Numbered from the stretch's first letter, positions 1 through 8,853 are shown. The stretch is 26,277 nucleotides of DNA from Funneliformis mosseae (GCA_910592005.1 CAJVPP010000790.1:1-26277); one strand, 5' to 3'. Program-made: numbers and translations. The notes: generated from the letters alone by a model not told the origin.

Positions 1-720
1 TAGATTTTGATCAGTTCAGTGTGATCGGTCCGTCGTGGCAAAGATAAGTGACCAGATTTTTTTTTATTCTTTTTTTTTTCCTTCTATTTTCTACATTGTT
101 TTAATTAACAATATTTTTTTTTCCTTATATTTTTTACATTGTTTAAATTAATAATATATTTTTATTTTTTTCTATTCTCTAGAGGCGATTTTTTTTAGAT
201 TTAGATCAAGCAGTTCGTCACGACAGTTCAAGTGAGTGACAATTCAATCTTTTTTTATGTATTTTTTATTAATATTTTATTTATTTTTTATATTGTTTAA
301 TTAATATTTTTATTCTAGTTTTCACGCGATCGGTTCAGTGTGATCCGTCACGGCAAAGGTAAGTGACCGGATTTTTATTATTATTTTTTTTTTCCCTTCT
401 ATTTTCTACATCATCTTAATTAATAAATATTTTTTTCTTTTTTTCTCTTTCTTAGCTTTCGTGTGATCAGTTCCGTGCGATCGATCTGTCACGGCAAGGT
501 AAGTGATCAGACGTTTTTTATTTTATTATTTTTTTCCTTTCTGTTTTCTACATCGTCTTAATTAATAAATATTTTTTTCTTTTTTTCTCTTTCCTAGCTT
601 GCGATCGGTTCAGTGCGATCAGTCCGTCACGGCTAAGGTAAGCGGTTTTATTTTTTTGCATTGTATCGGATTACTAATCTTTTTTTTATTTTATTTTTTT
701 TTTTTATTTAGACACTCCGG
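1..720 (+). repeat. Tandem array A of splice-site-bracketed GC-richer cassettes in T-rich DNA
   Basis: Short GC-richer blocks sharing a core like GATCGGTTCAGTGCGATC and CCGTCACGGCAAG recur at regular spacing in otherwise T-rich DNA. Cassettes bounded by TAG on the left and a donor consensus on the right lie at 199-231 (GTGAGT), 319-358 (GTAAGT), 456-498 (GTAAGT) and 598-637 (GTAAGC). The last three start 137 and 142 bp apart. The first copy, near 10-51, has ATAAGT in place of GTAAGT. The layout is that of microexons with T-rich introns on the plus strand, but no long reading frame runs through them. A related array lies at 7411-8210. The repeat structure is seen directly; transcription and splicing are inferred. 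Confidence 0.8.
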
Positions 721-1229
721 GTATCCGGGTCGATTTTAAATTTCAATGTTACGTAAACCGAAAAATCGAAATTGCATGGCCTTAAAAAAGAGAGTATCAG
801 AAAATCGGTCGTGTCGCACAAACTACCCGAAAAATGCGACCGATCTACCCTTAAAAAAAATAAAAAAAACTAATGATCGCTGGAACACGACACGAAATTT
901 TAAAATTAAAATAGAAAAAAGATCGCGGTTATTCAAAAAAGATTAAAAAAAATTAATTATTAATTAAATAAATCCGATTAAATAAAATCCTAAAAATTAA
1001 AAAACAAAAATAATCGCAGGTAGTAATTTAAAAATAAAAAAAAAATAAAAAAATAAGTTTAAATAAAAACCACAAAAAAAACTAAAAAAAATCAAAAAAA
1101 AAATTAAATAATAAATAAATTTAAAAAAAACTAAAACATTCGAAATAAATCAAATAAATTGTTTTTTTAATTTATATTTAATAGCCAAAGTTTTTTGTTA
1201 ATAATTTTTATTTATTTATTTTTTTACTT
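721..1229. other. A-rich stretch after array A, no convincing gene
   Basis: The plus strand switches abruptly from T-rich (before 720) to A-rich (about 840-1140). A 66-codon reading frame at 746-946 is mostly Lys, Asn and Arg, as expected from A-rich DNA, has no recognisable domain and is not called as a gene. The phrase CTACCCTTAAAAA at about 846-858 recurs after array B (8307-8320), so this stretch probably belongs to the same repeat family. Confidence 0.5.
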
Positions 1230-1500
1230 TAATGTGTGATTTTAGCAGTGCGGTCATGTGCGCATGCACATGACTGAAAATTTTCCGCACATTCATTCTT
1301 CTAAAGTGTGCGCAAATCCGCACAATACAGCTGTTAAGAAAAAATTTTTATATATATAAATGAAAACTCCGCACTAAAAATTTTTTTGCGCACAGTATAT
1401 GATAAGATATTATATGATATTTGAATATAACCCATAATAATTTCCGCACACACTGTTGTCATAGAATGTATATTTTCCGCACACTAATATAGATTTGAAA
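1230..1500 (+). repeat. Cluster of TCCGCAC motifs
   Basis: TCCGCAC occurs five times in the same orientation, at about 1284, 1317, 1368, 1443 and 1476, mostly as TTTTCCGCACA. A near-palindromic CATGTGCGCATGCACATG lies just upstream (about 1254-1271). In DNA this AT-rich, five copies in 200 bp is not chance. It could be a degenerate short-repeat element or a protein-binding cluster. Confidence 0.55.
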
Positions 1501-2328
1501 ATCATACAATGCACGTATTATATAAAAATCAAAATCAAAATCAAAAATTGTTTAAAATCGCAATAATAAAAAAAAATAATAAAGAAACTTACATTTTTTT
1601 TCGTCGCGATAGCGACCCGGGGCATCGACCGGGTAAGTAAAAACAATAAAACAATAATTACTTTCAAATATTAAGGCCGGCCATGACCATGAATCTATTT
1701 ATATAAAATTACGAACTATTACTATACTATGCCTTTCAATAATAATAAATAATACTTAAAAAATAAAACTATGTAATTTAGTTATGAAAAGTAATTCGAT
1801 ACATGTTAACAAAAATAATTTCAAACGTTATATGTGTCGTTATATAGTCATGTTATTACTTTTATGACAATCGCGACCATTAGCATCCCTAATCAAATCA
1901 ACTTATTTTTAAGTATGCTAATTTCTTATTTCTTATTTTTTATTTGTAAATAAATTTTTAAGTTTTTTTAATTACCTTTATTGTTATTATAAGAATTGAA
2001 ATAAATTTTATAATAAAGAGTGGTATTTTTCAAACTTAACGAAAGATTTTTTTTTTTAACTGTACAGCATATGAACTAGGAAATCGAAACCATTCTAAGT
2101 CCAGAACTCAAAATTGAATTTTTATAAGACGTTACGTGAACAACATATTACTTTATTAATAATGATCGTTTTCATGAAAAAAAAAATACATATTTTTAAC
2201 ACATAGAAATATAGATTTATGTAATATGTTATATATTACAGGACAAAAAGATAAAATGAATAAAATATAAATATTATCATCTATTTTAAGTAAATACTAT
2301 TTAACAGATGATTCCTAAAATATAAAAT
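1501..2328. other. Non-coding AT-rich DNA with a lone donor-bearing hairpin and one copy of a dispersed repeat
   Basis: No gene is visible. At 1603-1616 a perfect hairpin GTCGC-GATA-GCGAC is followed by ACCCGG/CCGGGT (1615-1634), which runs straight into GTAAGT at 1633. It resembles an isolated cassette of the array type. About 1690-1800 resembles 21965-22090 (CTATTTATATAAAATT, TACTATACTA, AATAATAAAT, ATGAAAAGTA in the same order), so it is a dispersed repeat. Confidence 0.45.
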
Positions 2329-2598
2329 TCAACGACAATATCCGTTCCTAGCGCAAATTTGGCCGGTACGACAGCAAGTACCGTCACCGCATAATACAGG
2401 ATAAGGACCACAAGTATTGTCGCAACAACACCCGTTTCTACTCAGATAAGTTCCGTATGGACACCCGGTCTGTCTTTTGATCAAAGATGATTGTTTCTTG
2501 CCTTTAGATTCTCTTAAGTAGTCATAAGAAGAAGCGAAAGTGATAAATGCCACAATAGCAATAAATAGAAATAAGTTAAGTTTCTTAATGATATACAT
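2329..2598 (-). CDS. Small secreted cysteine-rich protein with Kex2-type site (candidate effector)
   Basis: This is a complete 89-aa single-exon frame. Residues 1-24 form a classic signal peptide: basic MYIIKK, then a hydrophobic core LFLFIAIVAFITFA. A short basic propeptide ends in Lys41-Arg42, a typical Kex2 site. The predicted mature part, about 47 residues, has ten cysteines at 46, 57, 58, 59, 63, 70, 75, 76, 82 and 88. They include a CCC triplet and a C-x4-CC-x5-C-x5-C end, which suggests a compact disulfide-bonded knottin- or granulin-like fold, though no family match can be claimed. The even cysteine number allows five disulfides. The design of signal, pro-region, KR and cysteine-rich domain is that of processed secreted fungal peptides, several of which act at the plant interface; that role is inference. 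Directly upstream is a 39-bp tandem duplication (2651-2720). Confidence 0.8.
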   Translation of the reverse strand: MYIIKKLNLFLFIAIVAFITFASSYDYLRESKGKKQSSLIKRQTGCPYGTYLSRNGCCCDNTCGPYPVLCGDGTCCRTGQICARNGYCR

Positions 2599-2648
2599 GA
2601 TTTTGTAAGTATCTGGGAATAATTAGTTGTCGTTGAATTAAAATTTTT

Positions 2649-2720
2649 ATTATTTGAATGTGGTAGGGAGCTCAATTCAAATGTTTTATTATTTGAATGT
2701 GGTAAAGAGCTCAATTCGAA
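2649..2720 (-). repeat. 39-bp tandem duplication upstream of the cysteine-rich gene
   Basis: TATTTGAATGTGGTA..GAGCTCAATTC occurs twice, starting at 2651 and 2690 (period 39). It lies 50-120 bp upstream of the start codon of the cysteine-rich gene, in the expected 5' UTR or core promoter. The period is a multiple of three, so an out-of-frame reading frame (2514-2714, -) shows a repeated SSLPHSNNK. I take that frame as a shadow of the duplication. Confidence 0.75.
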
Positions 2721-2740
2721 TTGATATTTATATTTATGAT
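2721..2740 (-). promoter_or_regulatory. Possible TATA element of the cysteine-rich gene
   Basis: Read on the minus strand this is TCATAAATATAAATATC, about 130 bp before the ATG. It is the only TATA-like run in a sensible place, but AT-rich background makes it weak. Confidence 0.25.
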
Positions 2741-2749
2741 TTAAAATTG

Positions 2750-3100
2750 ATCAACGGACAGACAGTACAGTTAAATGATATTGAAGAATAGACACAGACA
2801 CAAATTTAATTAGTCGCGATAAAATCTTCTTCTTTATAAGGATAGTCATTTAAAATTCAGTTGTATTTCCATTAAGGGAAATTTTTTTATGAAAAATAAT
2901 CAAGGGGTTTGATGCATTCAAATTTGCCAATCAGAATATCATAAGCTTTTTTGTTGGTGTCATTTATACATATACTGTATGCAGAAAATAAACCGAAATT
3001 TAAATCAAATAACTTTTACGGCAATTTCATTTTGAATTTGTAATATTTCACATTTTTGATTTAGAATGCTACGTTATAATATGCACTCGAGATATATAAA
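2750..3100. other. Intergenic, nothing recognised
   Basis: AT-rich DNA between the cysteine-rich gene and the left edge of duplicated segment A. No reading frame, RNA gene or clear repeat was seen. Confidence 0.4.
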
Positions 3101-3338
3101 GTTCTTACCTCGTCTGAACCGAGATAACTAGAGTCTGATCATTATATTAAATATTCAATATGACTAAACAAATAAGATTCGGTGCTAAAATTAAGTTTCT
3201 CATAGTTCCATTAAATTAAAAAATTCGGCATTTGTATGACAGACAATTCTACAAACCAGTTTTTTTGATTTTTGCATCGTAATGCCTGAAATTTTTTTTT
3301 TCGTATCTTAATGAATTCGACAATGCTATTCGTTGTTT

Positions 3339-3712
3339 GTTATGCATGGCTTGAAATAAATGAGTTTACATGATTTACGCCATTAATTATTTATAATACA
3401 GAAATGATCTTGTGAACCAACCCCTTTTCCAGAAATCTTTTTTGTTATAATTACTTTTATGGTAAATCTTTATAGTCGTATCTTAATGAATTCGACATTG
3501 ATATCCGTTGTTTGTTATGATGGCTTGAAATAAATGAGTTTACGGGGTTTTCGTCATTAATTATTATACAGAAATGATCTTCTTGTGACAGAATCTTTTT
3601 TTTTTTTATATTTACTTTTATGGTAAATCTTTGTTATGATGGCTTGAAATAAATGAGTTTACGGGATTTACGCAATTAATTATTGTACAGAAATGATCTT
3701 GTGGACCCATTT
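3339..3712 (+). repeat. Three tandem copies of a GGCTTGAAATAAATGAGTTTAC unit
   Basis: A ~75-80 bp unit (GTTATG..GGCTTGAAATAAAT, GAGTTTAC, ATTAATTATT, CAGAAATGATCTTGTG) appears at about 3339-3421, 3516-3590 and 3633-3708. Spacers contain TACTTTTATGGTAAATCTTT. Segment B has a single copy (about 9450-9510), so the triplication is specific to copy A. Confidence 0.75.
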
Positions 3713-3803
3713 ACCAAAATATATAATATATATATATATTTTTTTTTAACCTTCGAAATCAAATTCAAAATTGAAATCGTGTAACCAATACAAATCAAGG
3801 ATT

Positions 3804-3977
3804 TGCATGTTCCAGAAATCTTTTGTTTTATTAACTTTTATGGTTTAGTTTCGTTACGCAAGTTTTTAAATTTTTTTTTTTGCGTTGCTGTTGGCTCCAT
3901 TTTTGAAATCTTATACGTTATCAGGATGTAATTCAGCATAAGAGAAAAGTTCAGAGGTTGTTTCTTCATTCATAAAA
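3804..3977 (+). other. Near-identical non-coding block, copy A
   Basis: By eye this block matches 10107-10282 at all but a few positions: one C/T difference in AGAAAYCTTTTG and a small difference around the poly-T run. It contains GCGTTGCTGTTGGCTCC and TTATACGTTATCAGGATG and has no long reading frame. It lies about 490 bp upstream of the pseudogene start, matching the block about 300 bp upstream of the intact gene. Conservation here far exceeds that of the coding exons. Confidence 0.75.
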
Positions 3978-4466
3978 TTTCTACTAAATCGCTTTATTAA
4001 TATTACATCGCATCGAGGTGATATTATTTAGCAGCAGATAAGATAATAACTCCATTGACGTGCATAAGATCCGATAATGCACGAAATTACATTAATCTTT
4101 GGACGGAAACAAAAAATATAATAATATTTTAAAATATTAATATGCGCATCGGGAAAATCGTTTACGTGTAAAACCTTATCGGTTATGAAAACAAATCACG
4201 AAATTTCAAGGAGTTGTTATGGTACAAGATACCAAAAAGAGAATGAGAAAGGGAAAAAAATTTTTTTCTGAAAAATTGTTGATTATCTGGGACCTTTTGC
4301 AACTGAAAGGGGGGAAACGGCTTGAAAAAATAAAAAATGAGTTAATGCTAAATACTTTGTATTGCAATGAATAGAGCTTTTTTTTTCTTCAGGATTTTAA
4401 ATTTAGTTCGCAATAAAAAAAATCTAATCATTCAAGTAAAAACAAGAAAAAAATTTCTACATGAAT

Positions 4467-5165
4467 ATGAAAACCTTCATCGTTCTTCTCTAGTTACAGT
4501 TACGTCAATTTATTTTAAATGTTTATCTTATCCTCTTTCTACATTATGATTAATTATTAGGTACTAATAATCTCTGCTCAAGAAGAAGTTACCTTTCAAT
4601 ACGATTAAGATTCCCGCAAGTTGCATGTGTGTCGCATGCTCTGAAACTCCAATAGCACAAGCGAGTAGGTATCGAAAAAATTTCTTCTTATTTTTTTACT
4701 CAATTTAAATGACAATATTTTCCATTTGTTAGGCTACGTTATAAAGTTAGCTGGTTAAAAAGTCACAGTAGATTCAAAAAATTATGGCGGTGCAACTATC
4801 GCCACGCCAAATCATAAAGCTACTGTTCGAGGAGGATATGGATTTATTGCATTTGTTTTAGATAACAAAATAATGTTCTCCCAGATTCATCTTGTGGAAC
4901 TGGTGAAATACCTGCAACATCTTGTGTGAGAGAAAGCGCAATTGCTTCGACTCATTGTGGTGATTACAAATAAACAACCCATTTTCTCAATAACAATATT
5001 TTGATGTTGTTTTTTCATTTACTCAAAGTGTTTTGTAGCAGGTTCATATCGAAAAGATACTGGTCAAGACGCAGAATCCTCCTCCGTAAAGAAAATTAAT
5101 GACTAACAACAAGAAAAATTTTAGGCGTAGCAATGAACGCGCTTCGCCATGATCGTTCCGTATAA
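4467..5165 (+). pseudogene. Decayed paralogue of the secreted protein gene at 10581-11322
   Basis: The exon order and splice positions of the intact gene can be followed, but the copy is dead. It begins MKTFIVLL and then hits TAG at 4491 inside the signal peptide. The first donor CAG|GTACAT has become CAG|TTACGT. Exon 2 (VLIISAQEEV...) reaches TAA after about 15 codons. Exon 3 starts at 4733 with CTACGTTATAAAGTTAGCTGG and then TAA where the intact gene has CCA. Later indels shift the frame further, and the tail aligns to a TAA at 5163-5165. The upstream region has also lost the TATA element. No product is expected. Confidence 0.85.
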
Positions 5166-6874
5166 GTAGGTTATTAATTTGTAAACTTTATTATGATTAT
5201 TTATTTCGGTGATTACGTGTCGTTTTGGTAATTTTATTGTCCGAAGCGTAAGCGTTGGACACTTCCATTCGGATCCCAGAATGTGCATGCAATGTCTGTC
5301 CGCACGCGTGTATAGCCAATGAAATTTTTGGATCAGGTGTAACGTGATATTTTTGTTTACGTCACCGTATGTGCAACAAAATTTTATTTTATATCTTTAA
5401 TAATTTTTTTAATGGTATTACTTAAAATTCTTTAAAATTGATTGTAAAATAAGAAGTTGCATTAAAAAATTTTTTTTTTCAAATATTGTGGGAACAGAAA
5501 TTTTTATTTTATTTTATTTTTTTTTTTTTTTAAAGAACATTTATTTTTAAGCGAAATACCGACACATATTTTTGTGATAAACTTTTTAGTGTTACATTTT
5601 TTTAGTGATCTATTTTATTTTATTTTTTTTTTTATTACTTTTTATATGATCATGTGATTTATAACCATAAACGGTTTCCGTTTCCTAGTATTTAATTCAT
5701 AATAGTAATTTTTATTTGTTAAAATTTTTCAATTGTAGAGACTATCTTTTTTGATAGAAACAATTAGATTTATTGTAATAATTAGTAAGCATTATATGCA
5801 CACTACATGTCGTTGACAAATAAGATCTCAAAGATAAAATCAATAATATTTTTAATATTACAAATAAAAAGTTAATAATTAATGTTTAAATATTAATAGC
5901 TCCATTTTTTTTCGTATCACTTAATCCTTAACTGAAAATGTTACGATAAACGTATAGTTGGATGGCAGAATTCTTATCTGAATATTAAGAAATATTAAAA
6001 AAAAGGTTCCATAGCTTGTTACTTATCGAAGGGTCGTCATCAGAACGGTCGATATACATTTTGAAATTTTAAATATCTAGCAACCCTTCTGGTCCTAAGT
6101 AAATATCACGTGATATAAACAGTTACGGAACAGGATAAGAGCCTATACCCCCAGAACAGGTTAAGGATCCCTTAATCTTTAAATCTTTTTTTACGTATCA
6201 CTGAAACAAAATTTTACAGGAATGTTGACTAACGAAGAATTTGTCATATGTATAGCGATTGTTACACAAGTATAATTCGTAATCATAGTGAAATTGTTGT
6301 TTGAATTCATCTCATGGAATTAGTAAAAGCTGAATATTAAATCCTTATGGATTTGTTATTTACTGCGCTCTTGCATATTTATTAGAAAATCATATTTCAT
6401 CAACATCATAGCTCGTCATTTTTTTTTTAAAAAAAAAAATACCTTTAAAGGTTTTAAACAACCACAAAACTCTTCGTCCTTCTTTATATTTAATAGTGGA
6501 TAAAGTTGATAAAATCGTAAAGAATTTTTAAATAATGACTTATTACAATAGATTATTATTAGTCAACAGTCCTTTTCAATTGTTGAAGAAGATTCTTTTG
6601 TTAAACTAATTTTTAATCTTGATCTATTTTATAAAGTTCCCTGTTGACAAACACTTCCTACAAATAATTAAAACAATTTAATATAGCTAGAATAAAAATA
6701 ATCCTAAATCCTGTCCGAAATTTTCCCATTAATTGTACACTTATTAATCATATTTATAACGACAATGTATCTGGACTTTAATTACAAAACAAACGAAATT
6801 AATTGATATTTTATAAATACATCATTACATAAAACTTAAATAAATTCTATTACTTATAAAATTTTAAGAATTCA
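5166..6874. other. Intergenic, with a copy-A-specific ~460-bp insertion
   Basis: No gene is seen. About 5225-5690 has no counterpart in segment B and is locally GC-richer near 5240-5350 (CCGAAGCGTAAGCGTTGG, GTCCGCACGCGTG, a GCCAATGA CCAAT-like motif, and TTACGTCACC resembling a CRE). It may be an inserted element, but no terminal repeats or target duplication could be fixed. The rest is low-complexity AT-rich DNA, including TTTTTTTTTAAAAAAAAAA at about 6421-6440. Confidence 0.4.
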
Positions 6875-7321
6875 CTATAGGAAAGTATTATTGAAATTAA
6901 ATTTGCGCAGCGAAATTTTATCTTTTAGTGCGACTTCTTGCTCTAGTTTATTATTAGTATCAATATTAATTTGATATGATGTTGTTATATTGAACTTTGA
7001 ATTTAAAGAAAAATTTTTTTAGCTATTATGTTCATTATAAACAAAAGTAAAAACGATAAATTAAAATAAAAATATTTTTACCTGAAGTTCTTGAGGACCG
7101 TTATTTGGCTTTTTATTCCATACAAATTTTCCATTAATAAAATATACATAACCTGAATCCATTTGTTTATCAAACGAAGTAAAACTAATAAATATAGGAT
7201 TGTTATTTGCAGGTCCATTATATGCAATTATTCCATTTGTAACGGAAGTAAAGTTAGAACTATTAGCAGTGACGGTATTCGCTTCGGTAACGTATCTTAT
7301 AGCAGAAAATACACAAAGCAT
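6875..7321 (-). CDS. Hypothetical two-exon protein, 119 aa
   Basis: Exon 1 (7321 to 7082) codes for 80 residues from MLCVFSAIRY to GPQELQ and stops at CAG|GTAAAA. An 87-bp intron (7081 to 6995) ends in TTTAAATTCAAAG. Exon 2 (6994 to 6875) adds 39 residues, FNITTSYQIN to NNTFL, before TAG. The phase is 0 on both sides, and the join gives a plausible strand ELQFNITTSYQIN, which supports the splice. GYVYFINGKFVWN and YQINID suggest a beta-rich fold. The N-terminus is only weakly hydrophobic, so secretion is uncertain. A good TATA box lies about 55 bp upstream. I do not recognise the family. The exon 2 assignment is an inference from splice signals and open frame. Confidence 0.6.
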
Positions 7322-7373
7322 TTTTTTCTTTTTTGAATAATTATATTATTTATTTTTTCGCATTATTAAAACT

Positions 7374-7386
7374 CCCTTTATATATC
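7374..7386 (-). promoter_or_regulatory. TATA box of the 119-aa gene
   Basis: The minus strand reads GATATATAAAGGG, a strong TATA-box consensus, about 55-65 bp before the ATG at 7321. That distance suits a short 5' UTR. Confidence 0.6.
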
Positions 7387-7410
7387 TTTTGTTTTTTAAA
7401 AATTAATTTT

Positions 7411-8210
7411 TATTTAGCTTGATTTAGAGAATTCAATCGGTCTTTCGCAGCTAATGTAAGTGACCGGGATTTTTTATTTTATTATATATATATTTTTTTC
7501 CTTTCTATATTTTCACATTGTTCTCATTACTAATTAAGATTTTTATTTTTATTTTTTTTATACTATTTTATTAAAATTATCTTTTTTTTTATTTTTTCTT
7601 AGATTTCGCGCGATCGGTTTGGTACGATCGATCCATCACGGCTAAGGGTAAGTTACCGAATTTTATTTTATTTTTTTTCTATTTTATTTTTTTTTTCCAT
7701 TACTAATTAAATATTTTTTTTTTTCTTTTTTTATTTATTTTTTTATTTATATTTTTTTTTTAGCTTTTGATCAGGTTTCGTCTGATCGGTCCCTCATGGC
7801 AAGGTGAATGCGGATTTTTCTTTATCTATCTTTTTTTTTCTTATTGTATTGTTAATGTTTTTATTTATTTTTTTATTTATTTTTTTTTTAGCTTTTGATC
7901 TGATCGGTTAATTGCGGCAAGGTGAGTGCGGATTTTTTTTTTATTTTTTTTCAGTCTTTTTTTTTGCATTACTAATTACTAATATTTATTTTTTTCTTTT
8001 CTCTTTTCTCTTATCCGTTTTTATCAAGGGCATTTTTTTAGTCCAATCCAGATGATTTCGTCCGGTTCGATCGGTCCGTTGCAATAAAGGTAAGTTTTTT
8101 TTTTGCATTGTATCAGATTACTAATCTTTTTTTTTATTTTCCTTTTTTTTATTTAGACGATTTTGGGTTTAGATTCGGATGTCGATTGGATTGTTCGGGC
8201 GAAGGTAAGT
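7411..8210 (+). repeat. Tandem array B of splice-site-bracketed cassettes
   Basis: Six cassettes, each after a T-rich tract ending in TAG and each followed by a donor-like sequence: 7418-7455 (GTAAGT), 7603-7647 (GTAAGT), 7764-7803 (GTGAAT), 7892-7921 (GTGAGT), 8042-8089 (GTAAGT) and 8157-8204 (GTAAGT). The cassettes share GATCGGTYY and TCACGGCAAGG-type cores with array A. Lengths range from 30 to 48 bp, and T-rich spacers are about 90-150 bp. The reading frame is not kept across cassettes. The array stands upstream of duplicated segment B, as array A does for segment A. Confidence 0.8.
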
Positions 8211-8544
8211 TGCGAATTTGTATTATTTTTTAACATTGTTTTGGATTACTAATTGTTTTGTCTATTTTAATTTAATCAATCATATTAGTGATCAATCGCG
8301 CCTCGTCTACCCTTAAAAAGTTAAGCTTAATTTTTATATATATTTTTTTTTTGATTAAGTAAAAAGGCATTGATCAGCTACGCCGTTATAGATTTTTTTT
8401 TACAATATCTAATAATTAAATTATACAAACCGATTTTTAATTTTTTTAAAAAAGGCTAGACTAGAAACATAAAAATTTGTAAAAAAAAAAAAAATACGGA
8501 TATTTTTTTTGATATATAAAGAACTTCTGTTCCATTAAAACATT
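8211..8544. other. Intergenic tail of array B
   Basis: AT-rich DNA. CGTCTACCCTTAAAAAG at 8304-8320 resembles the sequence that follows array A. No gene is seen. Confidence 0.4.
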
Positions 8545-8667
8545 ACAGTAAAACAGTATACAGAAACAGTATAACGAAATACAGAAACATTATAACGAAT
8601 TACTAAAACAATATAACGAAATACCGAAATAGTATAACGAATACAGTAACAGTAAACAGTAATAATA
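8545..8667 (+). repeat. Minisatellite of ~20-bp ACAGTATAACGAAATACAGA units
   Basis: Four to five imperfect copies of a ~20-23 bp unit follow one another (ACAGTATAACGAAATACAG, ACATTATAACGAATTACTA, ACAATATAACGAAATACCG, AATAGTATAACGAATACAG), flanked by shorter ACAGTA repeats. The strand is T-poor and pyrimidine-poor across the tract. Confidence 0.8.
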
Positions 8668-8679
8668 TTTTCTTAAAAA

Positions 8680-8853
8680 ATGGCAAGAAGATTTTTTCGA
8701 AAATCTTTCCTTTTTTATATATTACAAGGCAATGATCAGTGGCAATATGAACACAATCTTCCTTTTAAGTCAACTTACTTACCTTTTTTGTATTTATTTT
8801 TTATCAACCAAAATGTATATTTCGTTAAAATATGTATTTATAAATTAAAATAA
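8680..8853 (+). CDS. Short doubtful reading frame, 57 aa
   Basis: An ATG in good context (AAAAAATGGC) directly after the minisatellite opens a 57-codon frame that begins MARRFFRKSF and ends at TAA 8851-8853. It has a basic start, a middle part QGNDQWQYEHN and a hydrophobic run TYLPFLYLFFI. I recognise no family. The minus strand here contains GGTAAGTAAG, so either strand may be transcribed. It could be chance. Confidence 0.2.
   Translation: MARRFFRKSFLFYILQGNDQWQYEHNLPFKSTYLPFLYLFFINQNVYFVKICIYKLK

Larger units (their letters stand above)
3100..6000 (+). repeat. Segmental duplication, copy A
   Basis: This segment is collinear with about 9290-11780. Shared landmarks in order are: TGAACCGAGATAA (3116 / 9302), TTCGGTGCTAAA (3178 / 9351), GGCTTGAAATAAAT, a nearly identical block (3804-3977 / 10107-10282), TTGACGTGCATAAGATCCGA, CAAGATACCAAAAAGAG, the secreted-protein exons, TTTTTGATAGAAACAA (5747 / 11493) and a GTTGAATGGC-type end (5957 / 11735). 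Copy A differs by several indels, including about 460 bp of extra DNA at roughly 5225-5690. The edges are approximate. Confidence 0.8.

Noticed and set aside
746..946. 66-codon Lys/Asn-rich frame after array A
   Set aside because: Composition follows the A-rich DNA, with no domain, signal peptide or splice context.
2514..2714. 66-codon minus-strand frame with repeated SSLPHSNNK
   Set aside because: Overlaps the cysteine-rich gene in another frame; the amino-acid repeat is only the 39-bp DNA duplication translated.
4367..4549. 60-codon plus-strand frame starting MNRAFFFF
   Set aside because: Overlaps the start of the decayed secreted-protein copy in another frame; low-complexity.
8042..8089. 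tRNA-like B-box GGTTCGATCGG in a cassette
   Set aside because: No A box at the right distance, no cloverleaf and no T-tract termination pattern distinct from the T-rich background; judged chance.
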